Below are positions 1 to 5,740 of a stretch of 11,510 nucleotides of DNA, piece by piece. The notes beneath the pieces were generated by a model. The model was given only the letters and a program-made list of their open reading frames with translations. It was not told where the DNA came from and ran no database searches. The position numbers and the translations under genes were made by a program. Position 1 is the stretch's first letter. Each line of letters starts with the position of its first letter. The stretch covers positions 1 through 11,510 of the forward strand of contig JARICB010000341.1 in assembly GCA_029264225.1 (NCBI GenBank). The letters run 5' to 3'. The DNA comes from Nocardioides sp. (lineage in GTDB: Bacteria; Actinomycetota; Actinomycetes; Propionibacteriales; Nocardioidaceae).

Positions 1-119
1 TCGCGCATCGCGGCGTTGACCGACTTCTCGGAGTTCCTGGCCTGCACCAGGAGGCCACCGAACAGGGCGCCGAATCCCAGCAGGTGGAGCAGCAGCAGCA
101 CGAGGCGAAGTGTTTCCAT
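1..119 (-). CDS. Small membrane protein, N-terminal fragment (cut by window edge)
   Basis: Read on the minus strand, an ATG at 119 opens a frame that stays open to base 1, giving 39 complete residues. The N-terminus is a clear hydrophobic helix of about 25 residues (METLRLVLLLLHLLGFGALF, then GGLLVQAR), followed by a charged turn (RNSEKS). This is typical of a multi-pass membrane protein or an uncleaved signal anchor. It starts 9 bp after the stop of the universal stress protein gene, so it is probably the last visible gene of the permease-USP transcription unit. No good Shine-Dalgarno sequence is seen before the ATG, so translation may depend on coupling. The family cannot be decided from 39 residues; the opening resembles small DUF2269-like membrane proteins of actinobacteria, but that is only an impression. 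Confidence 0.6.
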   Translation of the reverse strand, partial: METLRLVLLLLHLLGFGALFGGLLVQARNSEKSVNAAMR

Positions 120-128
120 GACCGAAGA

Positions 129-605
129 CTAGTGCTCGGCCTTCTTCTTCGGGCGGGCTGTGCGCTTCGGGGTGGGCCGGACCACGAGGACCGGACAGGG
201 CGCGTAGTGCTGCACCCGTTGGGCGGTGCTGCCCATCAGCACGGTCTCGCTCAGTCCCCGACTACCGGCGGCGACGACGATCAGCCCGGCGTCGTACTGC
301 TTGGCGGCCTTGATGATCTCGTTGGCCGGGGATCCGCTGCGCAGCCGCCGGTGCACCTTCGGACCCCAGCCGGCGAACTGGTCGGCGATCACCGTGACGG
401 CGCTTTGCGCCGCTTCGCGAAACGACAGGGCGGCAAGGGTCTCCTCGCTCGCCGAGAGTTCGTTGGCGAACGCGACCGCCGCGAGTGGGCGCAGCACAGC
501 AACTACCGAGATGTCGGAGATCTTGGTCGGGTCGGCGAACGACTTGAACTTCTTGGCGGCCGCGAGCGACTGCCGGGATCCGTCGGTGGCAACGATCACG
601 TGCAT
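129..605 (-). CDS. Universal stress protein (UspA family), single domain
   Basis: A 158-residue cytosolic protein with a single Usp fold, the usual size for one-domain members. The N-terminus MHVIVATDGS contains the strand and the Asp (D8) that contacts ATP in this family. Near the C-terminus the P-loop-like motif appears as G114-S-R-G117, then seven residues, then G125-S126, followed by the family's closing strand CPVLVV. The usual consensus is G-2X-G-9X-G(S/T), so the loop here is two residues short and ATP binding is likely but not certain. The tail after residue 144 is rich in Lys and Arg. The frame is open further upstream, but the ATG at 605 is the right start: it begins the conserved strand, has AGGAG six bases before it, and follows the permease stop (TGA-C-ATG). 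USPs often sit beside transporters and are thought to tune them or to report energy or stress status. That role here is inference. Confidence 0.9.
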   Translation of the reverse strand: MHVIVATDGSRQSLAAAKKFKSFADPTKISDISVVAVLRPLAAVAFANELSASEETLAALSFREAAQSAVTVIADQFAGWGPKVHRRLRSGSPANEIIKAAKQYDAGLIVVAAGSRGLSETVLMGSTAQRVQHYAPCPVLVVRPTPKRTARPKKKAEH

Positions 606-606
606 G

Positions 607-2043
607 TCAGGCTCCTGAGGTCGGGTCGGGTTGTTCGTCGTCGGTGGCGTTGCGGTCTTCGCGGTGCCCGAACACCGTCTCCGCGACGTAGAGCGATCCA
701 CCGACAGCCAGCAGGCCGGCACACCACAGCAACGAGGTCGGGTCGTCGTAGATCACGTAGCCGAGAAGCACCAGGTTGCCCAGAATGCCCAGCCACAGGA
801 GGGCGGTGTTGGCCCGAAAGGTCTCACCCGAGTCACTCGTCCCCCGCAATTTCAGGCAGGCAACGATCACCAGGGCGTAGATGAACAGGGTGAACACGAC
901 GGTCACCAACGCCAGCCGTTCCACCACGTCCACGCCGACCCCGGCCTCCTGGAGCAGCTTGCCGACGCCGAGCAGACCGATCACGACGGCTGCGGCGAAG
1001 ATCAGCGCTACCCACGGACTGCGTCGCACCCGGTGGATCCGGGCGAACATTCCCGGTACGACGTCCTCGCGCGCCATTCCGTAGAGGATGCGCGACTCGG
1101 TCACGACAGCGACCAGCGTCGTGTTGGTGATCGCCACCATCGCGATCACCGCGAACAGCGTCGTCATGATGCTGGTGGGCACCGGCAGGATGCCGGACTT
1201 GACGACCTCGAGCAGCGCCGTGTCGGACTCGGCCAAGGTGTCGATCGGCACCGTCAGCGCGGCAGTCGCGGCCACGAGTACGTAGATCACGCCTGCGGTA
1301 AGCATTCCGCCGATCAGGGCCCGAGGGAACGTTTTCGCCGGCTCGACGGTCTCCTCCGCGACGTTGGCGGCGTTCTCGAAGCCGGTCATCGCGAAGAAGG
1401 CCAGGGCAACCCCGGCGACGATGGCGAACGTCGGGCTGCCATCGGCGTTGAACTCGCTCAGCCGGGCGAAGTCGGCCTTGCCCTCCGCGACGTACCAGAC
1501 TCCGCAGATCAGCACGATGATCAGCCCGCCCACCTCGACGAACGTCATCAGCATGTTGATCACGACCGACTCGGTGATGCCGATGAAGTTGACCACCGCC
1601 AACATCAGGATGAACACGACGGCGACGAAGAGTGCGGGTGGCAGCGACCAGATCTCGGCGAAGTAGCCGGAGAAGCCGGTGGCGAGAGAGCCGGCAGCGG
1701 CGAAGCTCGCCGAGAGCATGCAGATGGTGACCAGGAACGTCAGCGGCCGGCTGCGGAAGGCCTTGTTGACGTAGAGCGCAGCGCCAGCCGCCTGCGGGAA
1801 CTTCGTGACCAGTTCGGCGTAGGCGAGGCCGGTAATGGTGGCCAGGCTGATCCCTACGGCGAAGGCGATCCAGAAGGCGCCACCGACGGCGGCCGCGACC
1901 AGCCCGATCAGCACATAGATGCCGGAGCCGAGCACGTCACCGAGGACGTAGAAGAAGAGCAGGCGCCCGGTGATGGACCGTTTCAGGCCGTCATCGTCGA
2001 ACTCAGCTGCGTGATCCTGCGTGGTGTTGTCGGCCACGAGCAT
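607..2043 (-). CDS. APC-superfamily amino acid/amine permease
   Basis: An integral membrane transporter of about 478 residues with some 12 hydrophobic segments, the normal length for the APC family. Diagnostic motifs are the broken first helix G39-S-G-I-Y43, the helix 2 motif AYAELVTKFP (about 74-83), the helix 6 motif FFAMTGFENAANVAEE (about 216-231) and the loop ESRILYGMARED (316-327). Such proteins import or exchange amino acids or amines with cations; the substrate cannot be read from sequence. The soluble C-terminal tail (about 460-478) is acidic and polar. Start choice: ATG at 2043 has GGA five bases upstream; GTG at 2037 sits seven bases after AAAGG and is equally good; a further in-frame ATG at 2082 lacks conserved sequence. 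The stop lies one base before the USP start, so the two are almost certainly co-translated. A 64-bp gap with a hairpin separates it from the upstream regulator gene, so it may have its own promoter. Confidence 0.9.
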   Translation of the reverse strand: MLVADNTTQDHAAEFDDDGLKRSITGRLLFFYVLGDVLGSGIYVLIGLVAAAVGGAFWIAFAVGISLATITGLAYAELVTKFPQAAGAALYVNKAFRSRPLTFLVTICMLSASFAAAGSLATGFSGYFAEIWSLPPALFVAVVFILMLAVVNFIGITESVVINMLMTFVEVGGLIIVLICGVWYVAEGKADFARLSEFNADGSPTFAIVAGVALAFFAMTGFENAANVAEETVEPAKTFPRALIGGMLTAGVIYVLVAATAALTVPIDTLAESDTALLEVVKSGILPVPTSIMTTLFAVIAMVAITNTTLVAVVTESRILYGMAREDVVPGMFARIHRVRRSPWVALIFAAAVVIGLLGVGKLLQEAGVGVDVVERLALVTVVFTLFIYALVIVACLKLRGTSDSGETFRANTALLWLGILGNLVLLGYVIYDDPTSLLWCAGLLAVGGSLYVAETVFGHREDRNATDDEQPDPTSGA

Positions 2044-2049
2044 GCCTTT

Positions 2050-2086
2050 CCGGGATGGGAGGTGCACCGACCCCACCGCCATCCGG
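2050..2086 (-). promoter_or_regulatory. GC-rich hairpin in the permease leader
   Basis: On the minus strand, CCGGATGG-C-GGTG (2086 down to 2074) can pair with CACC-TC-CCATC-C-CGG (2064 down to 2050). This gives about 11-12 base pairs with one small interior loop, a one-base bulge and a 9-nt loop. The 3' foot touches the purine-rich ribosome-binding region of the permease. It has no T tract, so it is either an intercistronic processing or terminator-like structure after the response regulator, or a translation-modulating leader. Function is inferred from position only. Confidence 0.4.
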
Positions 2087-2092
2087 CCCAGA

Positions 2093-2098
2093 TGTCAA
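2093..2098 (-). promoter_or_regulatory. Possible -35 box for the permease-USP unit
   Basis: The minus strand reads TTGACA, a perfect consensus -35 hexamer, 10 bp downstream of the response regulator stop and 50 bp upstream of the permease start. At the expected 17-bp spacing the -10 position reads TGGGGT, which is a poor match. The promoter call is therefore weak; the box could be chance, or be used by an activated promoter. Confidence 0.25.
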
Positions 2099-2107
2099 AG
2101 GTTCTAC

Positions 2108-2773
2108 CTACAAAAGGCGGCGATCCGAGGCCCACCGGGTGAGCTCGTGCCGGCTCGAGAGTTGGAGCTTGCGCAGTGTCGAGGACATGTGCGTCTCGAC
2201 CGTCTTGACCGAGATGAAGAGTTCCTTGGCAACCTCCTTGTAGGCGTAGCCACGGGCGATCAGGCGCATCACCTCGCGCTCACGCTCGGTCAGCCGGTCA
2301 AGATCCTCATCCACGGCGGCCACGTCGATGGAGCCGGCGAACGCATCGAGCACGAACCCGGCCAGGCGCGGCGAGAACACCGCGTCCCCGTCGGCGATCC
2401 GGCCGATGGCGCTGACCAGTTCGGGACCGGTGATGGTCTTGGTGACGTAGCCACGGGCTCCGCCGCGGATGGTGCCGATGACGTCTTCGGCGGCGTCCGA
2501 GACCGACAGGGCCAGATAGCGCGCGTCGGCGTAGGGCATCCGACGCATCACCTCGGCGCCACCACCGCCGGGAAGGTGCACGTCGAGGAGTACGACGTCG
2601 GGTCGGGTCTCGCGAATGGCCGCGACGGCCGTGTCGACATCGGCGGCTTCCGCGACGATGTCGACGACCCCGGCGCCTTCGACGGTGAGCTCGGATCGCA
2701 CGCCTGCGCGAAACATTGCGTGGTCATCGACGATGACGACACGCACGGGACGGCCGGTGGTGGACTCGCTCAT
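2108..2773 (-). CDS. NarL/FixJ-family two-component response regulator
   Basis: A 221-residue DNA-binding response regulator. The receiver domain covers about residues 10-125 and has all key positions: acidic pair D16-D17, phospho-acceptor D64 (in VVLLDVHLPG), S90 at the switch Thr/Ser position and K112 (GYVTK). The C-terminal LuxR-type helix-turn-helix spans about 160-205, with LTEREREVM (161-169), YKEVAKEL and the recognition-helix sequence SVKTVETHM (188-196). Its ATG overlaps the TGA of the kinase gene by 4 bp (2770-2773), so kinase and regulator are translationally coupled and should be cognate partners. Members of this family bind inverted or direct repeats as dimers. The dyad in the 4039-4181 divergent region is an obvious candidate site. 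By order and architecture it resembles LiaR/DesR-like and actinobacterial PspC-kinase partner regulators; the exact orthologue is unresolved. Confidence 0.95.
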   Translation of the reverse strand: MSESTTGRPVRVVIVDDHAMFRAGVRSELTVEGAGVVDIVAEAADVDTAVAAIRETRPDVVLLDVHLPGGGGAEVMRRMPYADARYLALSVSDAAEDVIGTIRGGARGYVTKTITGPELVSAIGRIADGDAVFSPRLAGFVLDAFAGSIDVAAVDEDLDRLTEREREVMRLIARGYAYKEVAKELFISVKTVETHMSSTLRKLQLSSRHELTRWASDRRLL

Positions 2774-4038
2774 GCGGATTCCTTACTGGTCAGCGGCAGG
2801 TGCAACCGCACTTCGGTACCTTCGCCCGGCGCGGAGACGACGGTGCCGCTCCCGCCGTGACGCGACATCCGATCAATGATGCTGCCACGTACGCCGCGGC
2901 GGTCCTCGGCAATGCCGGTCGGATCGAAGCCGGTGCCTCGGTCGCGCACGAAGACATCGACGGCGTCGGCCAACACCTCGGCGTAGACATCGATGCGGGT
3001 CACGCCCGCATGCTTGGCCGCGTTGGTCAAGGCCTCGCGTGCTGCGTTGGTCACCGGCTTCAGCGTCTCGGTCATCGCCACGTCACCGACCGAGACCACG
3101 TCCACGGCCAGCGCGTAGGTGTCCTCGATACCCGCTGCGATGGCCCGCAGCTCACCGGCGAGGGTGGCCTCGGGGCCAACCGAGTCGAAGAGCCAGGACC
3201 GGAGTTCACGCTCCTGCGAACGGGCCAACCGAGCAACGGTGAGGGCATCGGTGGAGTTCTTCTGGATCAGCGCAAGCGTCTGGAGCACCGAGTCGTGCAG
3301 ATGGGCTGCCATGTCGGCCCGCTCCTGCGAGCGCACCCGCTCGGCCCGCTCCGCGCCGAGATCATGCACCAGGCGTAGCCCCCACGGGCCGACGACGATC
3401 GCCAACCCGATCACCCCCAACAGCCCGGCCACGAACACGGGTCCGGCGAAGGCGAAGGTGCCGCTCCACAGTGCGAACATGACCAGCGCGGACACGATCA
3501 GCGAGAGACCGGCGAAGACGCGCAGGTAGGCCGCCCACCCGCCGCCGCCGAAGACCGCACGAAACGGATCGATACGTCCCGAGGAGTCGAGCCAGCGCTC
3601 CCGCTGGGCCTCGTCGGCCTGCCGCCACAGCAACGCCACTCCCGCGACGGCCACCACCGCCGGCCAGAACAGCGCTCCCTGACCGAAGACCGCCTCGAAG
3701 CCGAGGACCGCCCCCAGCAAGAGGGCGCCGAGCACGACCGCCGACCCTGTGTCGCGGAACCGCGCGACCCGACGGGGCCGCTTGCCTGTACGGGTGGCGC
3801 TGCCGAGACCGGGAGCCGACTCCTCGAAGTGGGCGGCGGCGGGCAGGAAGATCCACAGCGCTGCGTAGAGCATCAGTCCCAGGCCGCCGAGCACGGAGAG
3901 CACCACGAAGCACGCACGCACACCCAGCACGGGAACGCCGAGGTGCTGGGCCAGGCCGCCGCAGACACCGCCGGCGATCGGCGCCTCGATGTCGCGGGTC
4001 GCTCGGCGAAACTCGCGTGGGGTCGTGGTGCTCGTCAT
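2770..4038 (-). CDS. Membrane sensor histidine kinase with N-terminal PspC domain
   Basis: A 422-residue sensor kinase. A PspC domain lies at about 10-66 (IAGGVCGGLAQHLGVP, then a hydrophobic helix ending LWIFLP). Four further membrane helices follow at about 98-116, 122-138, 172-192 and 198-218. The HisKA_3 dimerisation region contains H248 in MAAHLHDSVLQTL, the autophosphorylation site. The HATPase domain shows the N box (R334-EALTNAAKHA), the G1 box D366-RGTGFD and a late GEGTEV loop (405-410). It has almost no extracytoplasmic loop, so it is probably an intramembrane sensor of envelope stress. Start: ATG at 4038 has GGAG five bases upstream; an in-frame ATG at 4077 preceded by six Gs would add 13 residues. 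The gene overlaps its regulator by 4 bp and is divergent from a second PspC gene. PspC-bearing kinases are known in actinobacteria, where related systems control envelope or morphogenesis genes. The stimulus here is not known. Confidence 0.93.
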   Translation of the reverse strand: MTSTTTPREFRRATRDIEAPIAGGVCGGLAQHLGVPVLGVRACFVVLSVLGGLGLMLYAALWIFLPAAAHFEESAPGLGSATRTGKRPRRVARFRDTGSAVVLGALLLGAVLGFEAVFGQGALFWPAVVAVAGVALLWRQADEAQRERWLDSSGRIDPFRAVFGGGGWAAYLRVFAGLSLIVSALVMFALWSGTFAFAGPVFVAGLLGVIGLAIVVGPWGLRLVHDLGAERAERVRSQERADMAAHLHDSVLQTLALIQKNSTDALTVARLARSQERELRSWLFDSVGPEATLAGELRAIAAGIEDTYALAVDVVSVGDVAMTETLKPVTNAAREALTNAAKHAGVTRIDVYAEVLADAVDVFVRDRGTGFDPTGIAEDRRGVRGSIIDRMSRHGGSGTVVSAPGEGTEVRLHLPLTSKESA

Positions 4039-4181
4039 GGTGGCTCCATCGTCGCAGGCCATCGAGCCGTCCACCATGAGGTTCGCCCCCCAGTGGACCC
4101 TGAGACCCGCCGCCCGTCCTGCGGGCCCGGTCAGGGTCGTCCCCGATGGCGCGCAGACAGCCGAGCGCCAAGACTGGGGCC
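4039..4181. promoter_or_regulatory. Divergent control region of the PspC kinase and PspC/LiaF-like genes
   Basis: This 143-bp gap separates two divergently transcribed genes and must hold both promoters, unless the kinase is made from a longer transcript. I see no convincing -35/-10 pair in either direction. Its clear feature is the interrupted dyad listed separately. A short 5' part of the kinase gene (4039-4077) could be coding if the upstream ATG is used. Confidence 0.6.
4096..4138. promoter_or_regulatory. Interrupted inverted repeat, candidate response-regulator operator
   Basis: GACCCTGA at 4096-4103 is matched perfectly by TCAGGGTC at 4131-4138, with 27 bp between. Inside it, CCCGC (4106-4110) and GCGGG (4121-4125) form a second perfect pair around nearly the same centre. 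The outer arms are 35 bp apart centre to centre, a little over three helical turns, so they could be bound by two regulator dimers or form a hairpin in RNA. The site lies 57 bp from the kinase start and 43 bp from the divergent start. Regulation by the neighbouring NarL-type protein is inference. Confidence 0.45.
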
Positions 4182-5390
4182 ATGACCAACCCCACTCCTC
4201 CTCCCTCGCCGACCGGCAGCGATCCCGGTCCGGCCCAGGAGGGCCCACGGGTCACACGCCACGACGTCTTCGACCTGGGCCGCCTGCGCCGCGACACCTC
4301 CGACAGCCGAATCGCCGGAGTCGCCTCCGGCCTGGCCCGGCACCTCGACATCGACCCGATCATCGTGCGGGTCGCGCTGGTCGTGTTGGTCTTCTTCGGC
4401 GGCGCCGGCCTGCTGTTGTACGTCGCCTGCTGGGTCCTGGTGCCCGAAGTGGGGACGGATGCCCGGCCGTTCGGCCTCGACGACCGCAACCGCAACGTCG
4501 CTCTGCTAGGGGTCGGCGTCTTCACTGCGCTGGCCGCGGTCGGCGACTGGGCCGGCGCGTTCTGGTTCCCGTGGCCGCTGGCCATCGTGGTGCTGTTGAT
4601 CGCCTGGTTCTTCTCCCGGCGCGACCACGCAGGGGAGACCTACAACGGACCAGCCGGCACGATGTCACCGACCTACCAAGGACCAACTGCTTCGACGCCG
4701 CCGATGTACTACGGGCCGCCGGCCCCGACGCCGCCGATGTACACCCCGACCATCCAACCGCCGCCGCGATACGTGCCCGAGCCGCGCCGGCGGGGGCCGG
4801 TCCTCTTCTGGTCAGCGCTCGCGCTGATCGCAATTGCCATCGGCACCCTGGGCGTCATCGACGTGGCGGGCACCGACGTGCCTCTTCCGGCCTATCCCGC
4901 ACTCGCGCTGGCCGTGACCGGTGTGCTGCTGGTGGTGGGTGCTTTCTGGGGCCGCGCCGGAGGGTTGATCCTGCTCGGCCTCACCTTGGGTGCACTTACG
5001 TTGTCCAGCACGGCGATCACCCACTTCGACCGCGACGAACTGAGGTTCGCGCCGACCCGGGCCGCGGATGTCTCCCGCAGCTATGACCTCAAGGCCGGCG
5101 AACTCGTCCTCGACCTCTCCGGGGTGAGGGACATCGACGAACTGGACGGGCGCGCCATTGCGGTCGACGGAGGCCTCGGCGCCATCGAGGTCATCGTCCC
5201 GGCAGGGCTGAACGTCTCCGTCGATGCCACCGCGGCCATCGGCGAGGTCGATCTTTTCGGCCAGGAGAGCGGTGGCCTCGTGGTGGAGCGGCACGACGTC
5301 CTGGCCAGCGGCAACGCGAGCGGCGACGCACCCACCATGACACTCACCATCGACCTCGGCCTCGGCCAGGTCATCGTCCGTGAACAGTGA
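4182..5390 (+). CDS. PspC-domain membrane protein with LiaF-like C-terminal domain
   Basis: A 402-residue membrane protein. The N-terminal PspC domain is at about 36-88 (SRIAGVASGLARHLDIDP, then a helix ending CWVLVP). Two membrane helices follow (about 106-120 and 127-144), then a Pro/Tyr/Gly-rich linker (153-203) with repeats such as YNGP, YQGP and two copies of TPPMY. Three more helices (about 207-226, 237-256, 260-279) precede a soluble beta-rich C-terminal domain (about 295-402). That domain's segment GLGAIEVIVPAGLNVSVDAT, followed by GEVDLFG, is typical of LiaF-like/DUF4097-like beta-repeat domains. LiaF inhibits the LiaS kinase in Firmicutes, so this protein may be the membrane inhibitor or accessory sensor of the divergent PspC kinase; that is inference. 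ATG at 4182 is preferred (GGGG four bases upstream) over ATG at 4146, which adds non-conserved residues. A 96-residue membrane protein gene follows after 9 bp. Confidence 0.88.
   Translation: MTNPTPPPSPTGSDPGPAQEGPRVTRHDVFDLGRLRRDTSDSRIAGVASGLARHLDIDPIIVRVALVVLVFFGGAGLLLYVACWVLVPEVGTDARPFGLDDRNRNVALLGVGVFTALAAVGDWAGAFWFPWPLAIVVLLIAWFFSRRDHAGETYNGPAGTMSPTYQGPTASTPPMYYGPPAPTPPMYTPTIQPPPRYVPEPRRRGPVLFWSALALIAIAIGTLGVIDVAGTDVPLPAYPALALAVTGVLLVVGAFWGRAGGLILLGLTLGALTLSSTAITHFDRDELRFAPTRAADVSRSYDLKAGELVLDLSGVRDIDELDGRAIAVDGGLGAIEVIVPAGLNVSVDATAAIGEVDLFGQESGGLVVERHDVLASGNASGDAPTMTLTIDLGLGQVIVREQ
4693..4742 (+). repeat. In-frame 33-bp tandem repeat in the proline-rich linker
   Basis: The 17-bp sequence CGACGCCGCCGATGTAC occurs at 4693-4709 and again at 4726-4742, a 33-bp period equal to 11 codons. 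It encodes the two TPPMY units of the linker. The identity at DNA level points to a recent duplication, and the repeat number could vary between strains by slippage. Confidence 0.75.
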
Positions 5391-5399
5391 GGACCTCTC

Positions 5400-5690
5400 A
5401 TGACTGATCAGCCCGACGAAACCTTCACCGACGACTTCGAGCCGCTGCAGGCCACCGAGTCGGGGCCGCGCAACGACTCCGGCTGGCACCCGGTCAACAT
5501 CGGCCATCTGGTCATGGGCGTGGCGTTCCTCGGCCTGACCGGGGTCTGGGCGCTCTTCGAGGCCGGCCTCGTCGAGGCCGACCAATTGCGCTGGTTCATG
5601 CCGATGCCGTGGCTCCTGGCTGGCTTGGCCGGGCTGCTGGGGGTCGTCCTGGCGGGCAGGCGTCGCCGCATCGGCGAACCGTGGACGTAG
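5400..5690 (+). CDS. Small two-helix membrane protein, function unknown
   Basis: A 96-residue protein with an acidic, polar N-terminus (1-32), a first membrane helix at about 35-56, a short loop, a second helix at about 70-86, and a terminal cluster of four arginines (87-90) that should anchor the C-terminus in the cytoplasm. The sequence HPVNIGHLVMG just before the first helix is a recognisable conserved opening of small actinobacterial membrane proteins found beside PspC genes, as far as I recall. The ATG is nine bases after the stop of the PspC/LiaF-like gene, and its Shine-Dalgarno GAGG overlaps that stop, so the two are co-translated. A role as accessory subunit of the PspC system is likely by position, but no activity can be inferred from the sequence. 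Confidence 0.85.
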   Translation: MTDQPDETFTDDFEPLQATESGPRNDSGWHPVNIGHLVMGVAFLGLTGVWALFEAGLVEADQLRWFMPMPWLLAGLAGLLGVVLAGRRRRIGEPWT

Positions 5691-5692
5691 GG

Positions 5693-5726
5693 CGAAAACG
5701 ATTGGCTCCCGACCCCCTCGAAAACG
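5693..5726. repeat. Direct repeat CGAAAACG flanking the ABC promoter's -35 box
   Basis: CGAAAACG occurs at 5693-5700 and 5719-5726, 26 bp start to start (about 2.5 helical turns). The copies flank the putative -35 hexamer, and the second abuts the putative -10. A-rich octamers stand out in this GC-rich context. They could be binding half-sites for a transcription factor acting on the ABC operon; chance recurrence is possible. Confidence 0.4.
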
Positions 5727-5740
5727 TACGCTGGGCCGAG
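5702..5740 (+). promoter_or_regulatory. Putative promoter giving a leaderless ABC-exporter mRNA
   Basis: TTGGCT (5702-5707, four of six matches to TTGACA) and TACGCT (5727-5732, a match to the actinobacterial TANNNT) are separated by 19 bp. The GTG start codon at 5740 lies seven bases after the -10, where transcription would begin. No Shine-Dalgarno sequence is present, so the mRNA would start at or next to the initiation codon, a common arrangement in actinobacteria. The spacer is slightly long. Confidence 0.5.

Noticed and set aside
631..2142. A 503-codon plus-strand open frame across the permease gene
   Set aside because: Its translation is rich in Asp, Gly, Arg, Gln and His with no domain, the typical antisense shadow of a GC-rich membrane protein gene. 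The opposite strand encodes an obvious APC permease.
4096..4138. Riboswitch or intrinsic terminator in the divergent region
   Set aside because: The arms are only 8 and 5 bp, interrupted and without a T tract, and the position between two divergent starts favours an operator.
4039..4248. A 70-residue upstream extension of the PspC kinase
   Set aside because: It would run antisense into the divergent gene and has no conserved sequence. ATG at 4038 has a Shine-Dalgarno; only the ATG at 4077 remains a possible alternative.
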